Positions 5,802 through 12,737 of a DNA stretch of 12,822 nucleotides are shown here, piece by piece. The stretch lies in NCBI GenBank assembly GCA_050014415.1, contig JBEKDJ010000173.1, positions 1 to 12,822 on the forward strand, written 5' to 3'. Source of the stretch: JBEKDJ01 sp050014415. GTDB taxonomy: Bacteria > Desulfobacterota > BSN033 > UBA1163. Made by a program: the position numbers and the translations under genes. Numbering within the stretch: the first letter of the stretch is position 1; every line of letters starts with the position of its first letter. The notes beneath the pieces are model-generated. The model saw only the letters and a program-made list of their open reading frames with translations. It made no database searches and was not told the origin of the DNA.

Positions 5802-5906
5802 ATGGGGCTTCAACATTGCCCTTTCTGTCAGGAATGGAAGCCTTATTCGTGCTGCACCCGGCATAAAAGCGGGGTTTTCTCACGGGGTGAATCGCTAAGA
5901 AGATGA
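5802..5906 (+). CDS. Possible 34-residue Cys-rich small protein
   Basis: A short frame from ATG 5802 to TGA 5904-5906, filling most of the 136-nt gap between rpmF and plsX. It encodes MGLQHCPFCQEWKPY then SCC, so it has a CPFC pair and a CC pair that could bind zinc. It is in the same frame as rpmF, five codons past its TGA, so it could be reached by readthrough. GAGAGG touches the ATG, too close for a normal ribosome site. No family recognised; chance is quite possible. Confidence 0.2.
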   Translation: MGLQHCPFCQEWKPYSCCTRHKSGVFSRGESLRR

Positions 5907-5922
5907 GAATGGGAACGACGAC

Positions 5923-6978
5923 ATGAAGATTGCGGTCGATGCTATGGGAGGGGATTTTGCTCCTCACGCCATCGTGGAAGGGGCCTATTGGGCTTCCAAA
6001 AGATACGGGATAAAAGTCGTCTTGGTCGGGGATGAAGACCAGGTGAGTAAGGAACTCTCCAAATATCCCACTTCGAAACTCCCCATCTACATCCACCACG
6101 CTTCGCACGTGGTGGCCATGCATGATTCGCCTTCCGTTGTCATTCGGAGGATGAAGGACACCTCTATCAAGGTCGCACTCGATTTGGCAAGAGAGGGACA
6201 GGTGAATGGGGTGGTCTCTGCAGGGAATTCAGGGGCAGCAATGGCTCTGGCAATGTATATCTTTAAAAAACTGGAGGGAGTGGACCGACCTGCCATTGCG
6301 ACCATTCATCCAACCCTAGAAGGATCTACTGTCCTCATCGACTCCGGCGGCAATGTGGACTGCAAACCCTTCCATCTTGTCCAGTTTGCAATCATGGGAG
6401 ATGCCTATGCTAAGCATATTCTGGGAAAGGAAGAACCTCGGATTGGCGTTTTGAGTAATGGCGAGGAGGAAGGGAAGGGAAACGAACTGACACGGGAGGT
6501 CCATGAAATTCTATCGCAAACGGATTTGAACTATATCGGTTATGTAGAAGGCAGGGATCTCAACAACGGAGTGGTCGATGTGATCGTGTGTGATGGCTTT
6601 GTGGGAAACGTGGTCCTGAAGATCAGTGAGGGCCTTTGGGAAACCATCAGCAATATTCTTAAATTGGAGGCGAAAGATAATATCAGAGCGAAGGTGGCTT
6701 ATTTTCTGATGGGACGGGCGATGCGCCGCCTTGAGAAAAGGATGGACTACTCAGAATATGGAGGAGCGCCCCTTCTGGGTGTTAATGGCAACTGTGTCAT
6801 CAGCCATGGTCATTCGAGTGCAAAAGCGATCATGAATGCCATTCTATTGGCTTCGAGTCTGGCGAAGAAGAAGCTCAACGAACATCTGATCCAAGAGATC
6901 AGAGAGAAGCAGGAGCTCCTCCGCTTGGGGCAGAAGCGACCAGAGAAGATAGGCGAAACGATGAAGTCGATCCATTGA
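5923..6978 (+). CDS. plsX: Phosphate acyltransferase PlsX
   Basis: Makes acyl-phosphate from acyl-ACP and phosphate, the donor PlsY uses to start glycerophospholipid synthesis; a peripheral enzyme at the membrane. The 351 residues fit the family (330-350) with all landmarks: VDAMGGD (5-11), SAGNSGAAMA (99-108), DSGGNVDCKP (140-149), VLSNGEEEGKG (176-186), CDGFVGN (223-229) and YGGAPLLGVNG later. The last 40 residues are a charged helical tail. ATG 5923 has a weak GGGA about 9 nt upstream. It follows rpmF as in most bacteria, but fabH, which usually comes next, is missing; a 250-nt spacer and an acyl-CoA dehydrogenase follow. Confidence 0.97.
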   Translation: MKIAVDAMGGDFAPHAIVEGAYWASKRYGIKVVLVGDEDQVSKELSKYPTSKLPIYIHHASHVVAMHDSPSVVIRRMKDTSIKVALDLAREGQVNGVVSAGNSGAAMALAMYIFKKLEGVDRPAIATIHPTLEGSTVLIDSGGNVDCKPFHLVQFAIMGDAYAKHILGKEEPRIGVLSNGEEEGKGNELTREVHEILSQTDLNYIGYVEGRDLNNGVVDVIVCDGFVGNVVLKISEGLWETISNILKLEAKDNIRAKVAYFLMGRAMRRLEKRMDYSEYGGAPLLGVNGNCVISHGHSSAKAIMNAILLASSLAKKKLNEHLIQEIREKQELLRLGQKRPEKIGETMKSIH

Positions 6979-7019
6979 TTTGGTAAACCCACCCGTTGCA
7001 GAAATAAGGCCAGACAAAT

Positions 7020-7034
7020 CCCGCCCCCGGCGGG
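7020..7034 (+). other. GC-rich hairpin after plsX
   Basis: CCCGCC 7020-7025 pairs with GGCGGG 7029-7034 around CCC, 41 nt after the plsX stop. The following bases are not T-rich, so it is at best an atypical terminator. The rest of the 251-nt gap (6979-7229) contains a small GAGG-TTCG-CCTC hairpin near 7135 and no recognisable fabH remnant. Confidence 0.4.
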
Positions 7035-7229
7035 GCTTCGAATGGCGGTTCTTGGGAGACTTGAAGGAAGCGGGAGGAATTGACTCTAAGTGAGATTTGG
7101 TAACAGAACGGTTTGAAGATGCTGGTTCGGCAAGAGGTTCGCCTCGAAGCCTTCTGGATCGGCCTGTCCGGGTTTACGCGACTCGTTCTTTGCAACACCA
7201 AGACAAAGAATGGATAGGGGAGACAGGTA

Positions 7230-8393
7230 TTGGACTATTTTCTAACGCCCGAGCAAGTAATGATTCGAGATCTGGCCCGGAAAATTGCAGTGGAGAAGAT
7301 GGTTCCCGTTCGGGCAGAATTGGATGAAAAAGAGGAGTTCCCGTGGGAGATTGTTAAAATCAGCGCCGAGGCAGGTCTCATGGGTGTCTCCATGCCAGAA
7401 GAGTATGAGGGCTTTGGAGGAGGTATACTAGAATACTGTTTGGTAGCAGAAGAATTGAGCCGTGTCTGTCTCGGGATCGCAACCAGTGTAGTAGCGAGTG
7501 GCTTGGGCGCTATGCCCATCCTACTTTTCGGAAATCCTGAACAAAAGAGAAAATACCTTCCTGGCATTGCAAAGGGGAAAAAACTAGCTGCTTTTGGGTT
7601 GACTGAGGCGGATGCGGGAAGTGATGCGGGTTCCATACGAACGACTGCTACCCGAAAGGCAGAGGGGTATATTTTGAATGGAACCAAGCAGTGGATCACC
7701 AACGGAGGTGAGGCAGAAATCTATTCGATCATAGCGATGACAGATCGATCAAGAGGCCCGAGAGGAGCAAGTGCTCTTGTTGTAGAGAAGGGGACGCAGG
7801 GTTTCGAATTTGGGAAGAAAGAGAAAAAGATGGGCATTCGAGCCTCTGCCACTCGAGAACTAATCTTTCGCGATTGCTATGTACCCAAGGAGAACCTGAT
7901 TGGGAAGGAGGGAATGGGGTTCATTGTCACCATGAGGACGTTCGATCGGACCAGACCTGGAGTGGGAGCCCAAGGGGTGGGATTGGCACAAGGGGCTCTC
8001 GATGAGGCGGTGCGGTATGCCAGAGAGCGTGAGCAGTTTGCAAAGAAGATCATCTCTTTCCAGGCAATTCAACATTTGCTGGCTGACATGGCAACACAGG
8101 TGGAGGCAGCGAGAGCTCTCGTCTACTCGATTGCGCGTTACATCGACCGGTCAGAAAACCCAAAGGAGATTTCGAAGGTCTCAGGGATGGCTAAGGTTTT
8201 CGCGAGCGATGTAGCGATGAAGGTGACAACCGATGCCGTCCAGATCTTAGGAGGCTATGGGTACATGAGAGAGTACCCTGTAGAGAAGATGATGCGGGAT
8301 GCAAAAATCCTTCAGATTTATGAGGGGACGAATCAGATTCAAAGGAATATCATCGGTTTGGAGTTGAGTAAAGAGTACGCGGGGAAGAAATAG
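7230..8393 (+). CDS. Acyl-CoA dehydrogenase, FAD-dependent
   Basis: 387 residues, typical of short/medium-chain acyl-CoA dehydrogenases, which oxidise acyl-CoA to trans-2-enoyl-CoA with FAD and pass electrons to ETF. Motifs in order: GLTEADAGSDAGS (123-135), KQWITNGG (153-160), MGIRASATREL (201-211), AREREQF (264-270), GGYGYMREYPVE (341-352) and QIYEGTNQIQRNI (362-374), whose Glu365 is the usual catalytic base. The start is TTG 7230 with AGGGGAG 7 nt upstream. It lies between plsX and fabG, where fabH (and often fabD) normally sits, on the same strand as the fatty-acid genes. Chain length cannot be read from sequence. It could be catabolic, or could act on precursors or redox balance of the fatty-acid pathway; no ETF genes are in view. 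Confidence 0.93.
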   Translation: MDYFLTPEQVMIRDLARKIAVEKMVPVRAELDEKEEFPWEIVKISAEAGLMGVSMPEEYEGFGGGILEYCLVAEELSRVCLGIATSVVASGLGAMPILLFGNPEQKRKYLPGIAKGKKLAAFGLTEADAGSDAGSIRTTATRKAEGYILNGTKQWITNGGEAEIYSIIAMTDRSRGPRGASALVVEKGTQGFEFGKKEKKMGIRASATRELIFRDCYVPKENLIGKEGMGFIVTMRTFDRTRPGVGAQGVGLAQGALDEAVRYAREREQFAKKIISFQAIQHLLADMATQVEAARALVYSIARYIDRSENPKEISKVSGMAKVFASDVAMKVTTDAVQILGGYGYMREYPVEKMMRDAKILQIYEGTNQIQRNIIGLELSKEYAGKK

Positions 8394-8477
8394 CCAGGCT
8401 CGCTGCCGCATTGTGAGGAGCGAAACCGGTCTGGTCGGGATGGATGCATGATGATTGCCCATCGGGCGGAGGAAGGC

Positions 8478-9218
8478 TTGAAACTGGCAGGTAAGGTAGC
8501 TTTGGTGACAGGTGGCGCTCAGGGGATCGGGAGAGCGATTGCCTTTCTTCTTGCTCGAAATGGTGCCGATATGGCTGTTTCGGATATCAACTTGGAAAAG
8601 GCCCAGGACACCGCAAAAGAGATTGAAGAGGCCGGCCGAAGAGCAATGGCGATCAGGGTGGATGTGGCCAATTCGGAAGAGGTCGAACGAATGGTGCAGA
8701 CCATTCTGGAGCGGTTCGGGCACATTGATATCCTGGTTAACAATGCTGGAATTGCTCGGGACAGATTGATCCTCAGGATGACGGAAGAGGATTGGGATGC
8801 TGTTCTCAACGTCAATCTAAAGGGAACGTTCAACTGTACCAAGGCCGTTGTCAAACATATGTCAAGACAGAGAAGTGGGAAGATTGTGAGCATCGCCTCA
8901 GTGGTCGGAGAGATGGGGAATGCGGGGCAGGCAAACTATTCCGCCTCCAAGGCGGGGGTGATTGGCTTTACGAAAACGATCGCGCGCGAGTTTGCACAGA
9001 GAGGAATCAATGCCAATGCCATCGCTCCGGGATATATCGAAACCTCGATGACGGACGTCCTCCCTGAGAAGTCAAAGGAGGAATTGAAGCGTCTGATTCC
9101 ATTGGACCGTCTGGGACGACCTGAGGATGTCGCCGAAGCTGTACTTTTTCTTGTTTCTGAAACCTCAAGCTATATTACCGGGGAGGTATTGAATGTCAAC
9201 GGTGGCATCTATATGTGA
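8478..9218 (+). CDS. fabG: 3-oxoacyl-ACP reductase FabG
   Basis: NADPH-dependent short-chain dehydrogenase that reduces 3-ketoacyl-ACP. From TTG 8478 it has 246 residues, the standard FabG length, starting LKLAGKVALVTG. GGAGG (8468-8472) lies 5 nt before this TTG. An in-frame ATG at 8448 would add ten residues (MMIAHRAEEG) that family members lack, and it has no clear ribosome site. Motifs in the 246-residue numbering: cofactor loop TGGAQGIG 11-18, NNAG 88-91, catalytic Ser141 (ASVVG), Tyr154 and Lys158 (YSASK), then PGYIETSMT, and a C-terminal GEVLNVNGGIYM. GQANYSASKAG is the FabG form, as opposed to other dehydrogenases of the superfamily. It is followed by repeat-rich DNA and acpP. Confidence 0.95.
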   Translation: MKLAGKVALVTGGAQGIGRAIAFLLARNGADMAVSDINLEKAQDTAKEIEEAGRRAMAIRVDVANSEEVERMVQTILERFGHIDILVNNAGIARDRLILRMTEEDWDAVLNVNLKGTFNCTKAVVKHMSRQRSGKIVSIASVVGEMGNAGQANYSASKAGVIGFTKTIAREFAQRGINANAIAPGYIETSMTDVLPEKSKEELKRLIPLDRLGRPEDVAEAVLFLVSETSSYITGEVLNVNGGIYM

Positions 9219-9243
9219 TGAGATGGAACCATTTCAAATGTCA

Positions 9244-9274
9244 GGGCTCGGAGTTCAAATGTAATCCGAAGCCC
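9244..9274 (+). other. Stem-loop after fabG
   Basis: GGGCTCGGA (9244-9252) pairs with TCCGAAGCCC (9265-9274) with a single bulged A, around a 12-nt loop, 25 nt after the fabG stop. No T tract follows. Confidence 0.4.
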
Positions 9275-9349
9275 AGAGTGGAAAATGTTAGATCCTCGGT
9301 TATCTTGTCGAAGGGGGAGATACTTTAACATTGAATCAATTGAGCTTCA

Positions 9350-9445
9350 TTTGACATTTGGATTTTGGACATCTTATCTTATCTCGTCCCACCCTGTCGG
9401 GATTCGATATTCGGACTTCGCATTTGAAATGGAGTACGAGAAGAT
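9350..9445. repeat. Degenerate short-word spacer repeat running into acpP
   Basis: Runs of related words such as TTTGACATTTGGATTTTGG, then GATTCGATATTCGGACTTCG and CATTTGAAATGG. The style recurs in other spacers of this window (about 11391-11447, 11970-12036) and resembles degenerate intergenic filler known from environmental genomes. It occupies the place where the first 20-odd codons of acpP should be. Confidence 0.45.
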
Positions 9446-9630
9446 TCGAAGATGTGGTGACCCCCGAGGCTAAATTCGTTGACGACTTGGGAGCCGATTC
9501 TCTTGACCTGGTAGAACTGGTCATGGCTTTGGAGGAGGAATATAACATGGAGATCTCCGACGAGGATGCGGAGAAGATCTTGACCGTTGGCGATGCCATT
9601 GAATACATCCAAGCCCATGCTGCTCAGTGA
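9358..9630 (+). CDS. acpP: Acyl carrier protein with an aberrant N-terminus
   Basis: From VTPEAKF onward this is a normal ACP: DLGADSLDLVELVMALEEEY contains the DSL serine that carries the 4'-phosphopantetheine arm, followed by ISDEDAEKILTVGDAIEYI and a short tail. The start is wrong. An ACP should have about 20-24 residues of helix I before EVTPEA; here the frame runs back into repeat-like DNA encoding MDFGHLILSRPT and more, unlike any ACP, with no in-frame ATG. TTG 9358 is the first start, and it has no ribosome site; a later TTG at 9424 and a GTG pair near 9454 are also in frame. Either the 5' end was lost to rearrangement, or an assembly join is wrong. Position between fabG and fabF is canonical. 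Identity sure; function of this copy doubtful. Confidence 0.8.
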   Translation: MDFGHLILSRPTLSGFDIRTSHLKWSTRRFEDVVTPEAKFVDDLGADSLDLVELVMALEEEYNMEISDEDAEKILTVGDAIEYIQAHAAQ

Positions 9631-9688
9631 TGGATGGGGTTCCACTCATCTCTGCCTGTCGGTAGGGGCTCGAAGGAGGTAAGTTCTT

Positions 9689-10930
9689 TTGCGGAGAAGG
9701 GTTGTCATCACGGGAATGGGGCTGGTTATCCCGACCGGGATTGGAGTTGAAACGGCTTGGAAGAACGTTTGTGAAGGAAAGTCAGGCATTGGACCGTTGA
9801 CGCGGTTCGATACAGAAGGCTTTGAGACGAAGATTGCCGGTGAGGTAAAAGGGTTCAACCCAGAATTATTCATCGAGAAGAAAGAGGTCAAAAAAATGGA
9901 CCTCTTCATTCAGTATGCATTGGCCGCCACGAAAGAGGCATTTGAGGATGCCCAATTGAGAATCACACCCGAGAACTGTGACCAAATCGGTGTGATCGTA
10001 GGCACAGGGTTGGGAGGACTTCCTAGCATTGAGAAGTATCACCAAGTCCTTATGGAAAAGGGGCCGAGTCGGATCAGCCCCTTTTTCATACCCATGCTCA
10101 TCGCTAATCTTGCCGCCGGCCAAATTGCCATCCATTTCGGTGCCAAGGGACCCAACACCTGCTTGGTGACGGCTTGTGCCACCGGTGGCCATTGTATCGG
10201 TGATGCCTTTCGCGCCATTCTCTACGGAGATGCAGAGGCGATCATCACCGGTGGAACAGAGGCTAACATCACTCCACTCACCGTTGGTGGGTTCAATGCA
10301 ATGAAGGCCCTTTCGACCCGAAATGACGAGCCAGAGAAGGCCTGTCGACCTTTCGAAAAAAACCGAGATGGGTTTGTCGTGGCGGAAGGCTCGGGCATTC
10401 TCATATTGGAGGAGTTGGGGTTTGCATTGAAGCGAAACGCGAAGATTTATGGGGAGATCGTGGGTTATGGCTATACCGGTGATGCTTATCATATCACCGC
10501 CCCTTCTCCAGAAGGTGATGGTGCGGCAAGATGTATGCGCATGGCCATCAAAGACGCTGGGGTGAGACCTGAGGATATCGAATATATCAATGCTCATGGA
10601 ACCTCGACGCCCCTTAACGACTTGGCAGAGACTCAAGCGATCAAGAAGGTTTTTGGGGAACATGCCAAGAAAATACCGATCAGCGCGACTAAGTCGATGA
10701 CCGGCCATCTCTTGGGCGGAGCCGGAAGCACAGAGGCCATCTTTACGCTTCTGGCCATTCGGGATGGAATTATCCCACCGACTATCAATTATGAAGTGCC
10801 GGATCCAGAATGCGATCTCGATTATGTCCCTAATGTGGCAAGACGCCAACCTCTTAAGGTGGCGATGTCGAATGCTTTTGGATTTGGCGGAACGAATGCT
10901 ACCCTTGTCTTTAGAAGATTCATTGAGTAG
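9689..10930 (+). CDS. fabF: 3-oxoacyl-ACP synthase II (FabF)
   Basis: Condensing enzyme that elongates acyl-ACP with malonyl-ACP. The 413 residues and all active-site features fit: nucleophile Cys163 in TACATGG, His303 in NAHGTST, His340 in MTGHLLGGAG, Lys335 just before it, and the glycine-rich FGFGGTNAT near the C-terminus (397-405). The Cys-His-His triad, not the Cys-His-Asn of FabH, marks it as an elongating synthase. The start TTG 9689 has AAGGAGG 9 nt upstream and gives the usual RRRVVITGMG beginning. It is 58 nt after acpP, and rpiB follows 4 nt after its stop. With no fabH in view, initiation must be handled elsewhere or by another condensing enzyme. Confidence 0.97.
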   Translation: MRRRVVITGMGLVIPTGIGVETAWKNVCEGKSGIGPLTRFDTEGFETKIAGEVKGFNPELFIEKKEVKKMDLFIQYALAATKEAFEDAQLRITPENCDQIGVIVGTGLGGLPSIEKYHQVLMEKGPSRISPFFIPMLIANLAAGQIAIHFGAKGPNTCLVTACATGGHCIGDAFRAILYGDAEAIITGGTEANITPLTVGGFNAMKALSTRNDEPEKACRPFEKNRDGFVVAEGSGILILEELGFALKRNAKIYGEIVGYGYTGDAYHITAPSPEGDGAARCMRMAIKDAGVRPEDIEYINAHGTSTPLNDLAETQAIKKVFGEHAKKIPISATKSMTGHLLGGAGSTEAIFTLLAIRDGIIPPTINYEVPDPECDLDYVPNVARRQPLKVAMSNAFGFGGTNATLVFRRFIE

Positions 10931-10934
10931 AAAC

Positions 10935-11387
10935 ATGCAGATCGGGTTGGCCTGTGACCATGGCGGCTTTGAACTTAAAGAGGAATTAAAGGACTTCCTG
11001 AAATCGATGGGTGCTGAACCCATCGATATGGGAACCTTCAATGAAGATCCAGTGGATTATCCAGACTTTGGTATCCTCGTTGCTGAAAGAATCTCGCAGG
11101 GGGAATTGGAAAAAGGGATCCTCATCTGCGGAACGGGTATCGGGATGTCGATCGTAGCCAACAAGTTTCCAGGTGTGAGGGCTGCTCTGGTGAATGACCT
11201 TTACTCCTCACGGTTCAGCAGGGAGCATCAGGATGCCAACATTCTGGTCATTGGCGGCCGAATTGTAGGCAAGGATCTCGCCAAAGAGATCATCAGGGTG
11301 TGGATGAACACCCCCTTTGCTGGGGGTAGGCATCGAAGGCGTTTGGAGAAGATCGAGGCATTGGAAATAAGAAATTTCAAGAAGTAA
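10935..11387 (+). CDS. rpiB: Ribose-5-phosphate isomerase B
   Basis: 150 residues from ATG 10935. Interconverts ribose 5-phosphate and ribulose 5-phosphate in the pentose-phosphate pathway; also annotated as the RpiB/LacA/LacB family. Residues ACDHGG (Asp8, His9), CGTGIGMSI (from Cys65, the catalytic cysteine position) and REHQDANILVIGGR (His98) match RpiB, and GRHRRR (131-136) supplies phosphate-binding arginines. The frame is open further upstream, but that part overlaps fabF; the ATG 4 nt after the fabF stop matches the family start and suggests translational coupling, with only a weak ribosome site (GAG in the fabF end). Allose-phosphate isomerase activity cannot be excluded. Confidence 0.94.
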   Translation: MQIGLACDHGGFELKEELKDFLKSMGAEPIDMGTFNEDPVDYPDFGILVAERISQGELEKGILICGTGIGMSIVANKFPGVRAALVNDLYSSRFSREHQDANILVIGGRIVGKDLAKEIIRVWMNTPFAGGRHRRRLEKIEALEIRNFKK

Positions 11388-11390
11388 GCA

Positions 11391-11447
11391 TCAAATCCCA
11401 AGCACCAAACGATTTCCAATTACCCAAATTCTAAACTTCAAACAAAT
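11391..11447. repeat. A/C-rich degenerate word repeat between rpiB and the deaminase
   Basis: The 119-nt gap opens with repeated variants of CAAAT-, CCAA- and CAAAC-type words (AAATCCCAAGCACCAAACGA and onward). It resembles the reverse complement of the style at 9350-9445. I see no promoter or gene here; glyA, found at this place in some relatives as I recall, is absent. Confidence 0.35.
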
Positions 11448-11506
11448 GTCCTAGTCATTAAAGGTTGTGATTTGGAATTCAAACCTATCCTCCTGACGGT
11501 TTATCC

Positions 11507-11986
11507 TTGAAAGAAAAAGAGAGAAAAAAGGCTCATTCCCGCAGACCCTCCTGGGAAGAGTATTTCATGGATATCACCCATCTCGTGGCCAAACGCTCAA
11601 CGTGCCTGCGCAGACAGGTAGGTGCTGTCCTTGTCAAAGATAAAAAGATCTTGGCAACCGGTTACAACGGAGCTCCTTCTCGATTGGATCACTGCCTGGA
11701 CATCGGCTGCCTTCGACAGAGAGAGGGCGTTCCTTCTGGGGAGCGCCATGAGCTTTGCCGAGGCCTCCATGCAGAGCAGAATGCGATCATCCAGGCGGCT
11801 TACCATGGAGTGGGGATTCGTGGAGCCACTCTCTATTGCACAAATCACCCTTGCATCATCTGTTCAAAAATGATCATCAATGCGGGAATTGAAAAGATCG
11901 TCTATAAAGAAGGCTACGCAGATACCCTAGCCAAGGAAATGCTTAGAGAATCAGGGATTGAAATAGAAAAATCCAATAGAAAGTAG
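11507..11986 (+). CDS. dCMP deaminase (ComEB-like cytidine/deoxycytidylate deaminase family)
   Basis: 159 residues with the zinc deaminase core: HAEQNAI (88-94; zinc ligand His88, proton shuttle Glu90) and PCIIC (115-119; ligands Cys116, Cys119). TGYNGAPS (51-58) and the RPSWEEYFM opening (13-21) are typical of dCMP deaminases, which make dUMP for thymidylate synthesis. Cys63, Cys68 and Cys84 before the core fit the second zinc site of the family. The start is uncertain: TTG 11507 gives a lysine-rich lead but has no clear ribosome site, and the next ATG (codon 21) would remove conserved residues. Upstream of nrdR, it fits a deoxynucleotide-supply pair. Allosteric dCTP/dTTP control is known in the family but not readable here. 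Confidence 0.92.
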   Translation: MKEKERKKAHSRRPSWEEYFMDITHLVAKRSTCLRRQVGAVLVKDKKILATGYNGAPSRLDHCLDIGCLRQREGVPSGERHELCRGLHAEQNAIIQAAYHGVGIRGATLYCTNHPCIICSKMIINAGIEKIVYKEGYADTLAKEMLRESGIEIEKSNRK

Positions 11987-11996
11987 ACAGTGGAAA

Positions 11997-12036
11997 GTAG
12001 AAAGCGGAAAGAAAAGGATGGAGAGCCACTTTCTAC
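11997..12036 (+). repeat. GAAAGTAG-type words forming an inverted repeat before nrdR
   Basis: From 11979 the words GAAAGTAGA, GGAAAGTAGAAAG and CGGAAAG follow one another. GTAGAAAGCGG (11997-12007) then pairs with CCACTTTCTAC (12026-12036) with one C-A mismatch, around an 18-nt loop, 24 nt before nrdR. It could be spacer-repeat filler or a processing or terminator hairpin; no T tract follows. Confidence 0.45.
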
Positions 12037-12060
12037 CCTCCACATACCACAATCGAAGAG

Positions 12061-12555
12061 ATGAAATGCCCTTTTTGTAATCACACCGAGACTAAAGTAG
12101 TCGATTCCCGTCTCGGCAAGGATAAGGAGACGATTCGGCGAAGGAGGGAATGTCTCAACTGTCAAAAAAGGTTTACTACGAGTGAGAGGGCAGAGGATGC
12201 TCTTCCTTTGGTGGTCAAGAAAGATGGGAGGAGAGAGGCCTTCAACCCCGTCAAGATCCTCAATGGTCTGAAGAAGGCCTGTGAGAAGAGGCCGATCAGC
12301 ATCGACATGATTGAGAAGATTGTCAACCGCATCGAGGTCTTTTTTCAAGAGAAAGGGGAGAGAGAGATCAAGAGTTCTGAAATCGGAGAGAAGGTGATGG
12401 AGGAGCTTCATCGGTTGGACGGTGTTGCCTATGTTCGCTTCGCGTCTGTCTATCGGCAGTTCAAAGATATTCACGAGTTTATGGATGAATTGAAGGAGCT
12501 CCTTGGGAACAAGGAAGAAGTCAAACAGAAAGAATCTAGCTCCAATGACCGATAA
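12061..12555 (+). CDS. nrdR: Transcriptional repressor NrdR
   Basis: 164 residues. The N-terminal zinc ribbon has CPFC (Cys3, Cys6) and CLNC (Cys31, Cys34) separated by VVDSR and a run of arginines (IRRRRE), the DNA-binding part; an ATP-cone domain covers about 49-139 (VVKKDGRREAFNPVKILNGL, then VAYVRFASVYRQF). NrdR senses ATP/dATP and represses ribonucleotide reductase genes; no such genes or clear tandem NrdR boxes lie in this window. ATG 12061 is the natural start because the MKCPFC beginning is invariant; only GAAGAG lies directly before it. It has an acidic-basic tail of about 20 residues beyond the cone. In relatives riboflavin genes follow; here the next 267 nt hold a repeat. Confidence 0.96.
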   Translation: MKCPFCNHTETKVVDSRLGKDKETIRRRRECLNCQKRFTTSERAEDALPLVVKKDGRREAFNPVKILNGLKKACEKRPISIDMIEKIVNRIEVFFQEKGEREIKSSEIGEKVMEELHRLDGVAYVRFASVYRQFKDIHEFMDELKELLGNKEEVKQKESSSNDR

Positions 12556-12651
12556 TCAAATCATCGCCGAGATATGAATCACCAAAATCTGTAACCAGTG
12601 AGCCATTGAAAAATGAAGTCTAGAACCTAAGTCATACAAAGAATTGCCACA

Positions 12652-12737
12652 AAATCCCCCTTTATCGCCCCCTTTTTTCAAAGAGGGGAGATTTGATCCC
12701 CTCCCCTTGGAGACTGTGTCGTAATTAAGGGGAGGGG
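12652..12737. repeat. Composite C/G-rich palindromic intergenic element
   Basis: Two adjacent palindromes. First: AAATCCCC (from 12652) faces GGGG and GATTT (12685-12694), with an inner stem across CCCCCTTTTTTCAAAGAGGGG. Second: CCCCTCCCCTT (12698-12708) is the perfect complement of AAGGGGAGGGG (12727-12737) around 18 nt. Elements of this form are familiar high-copy spacers in environmental genomes. It is followed by AAAAATTT rather than a T run, so terminator function is doubtful. The last 85 nt show no gene that I can identify; a frame from ATG 12788 is open to the edge. Confidence 0.55.

Noticed and set aside
5599..6123. 174-codon minus-strand frame over rpmF and plsX start
   Set aside because: Covers two certain plus-strand genes and shows no recognisable motif.
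9866..11041. 391-codon minus-strand frame opposite fabF
   Set aside because: Lies wholly over fabF and the start of rpiB, whose motifs are complete; the translation has no family features and is a codon-bias shadow.
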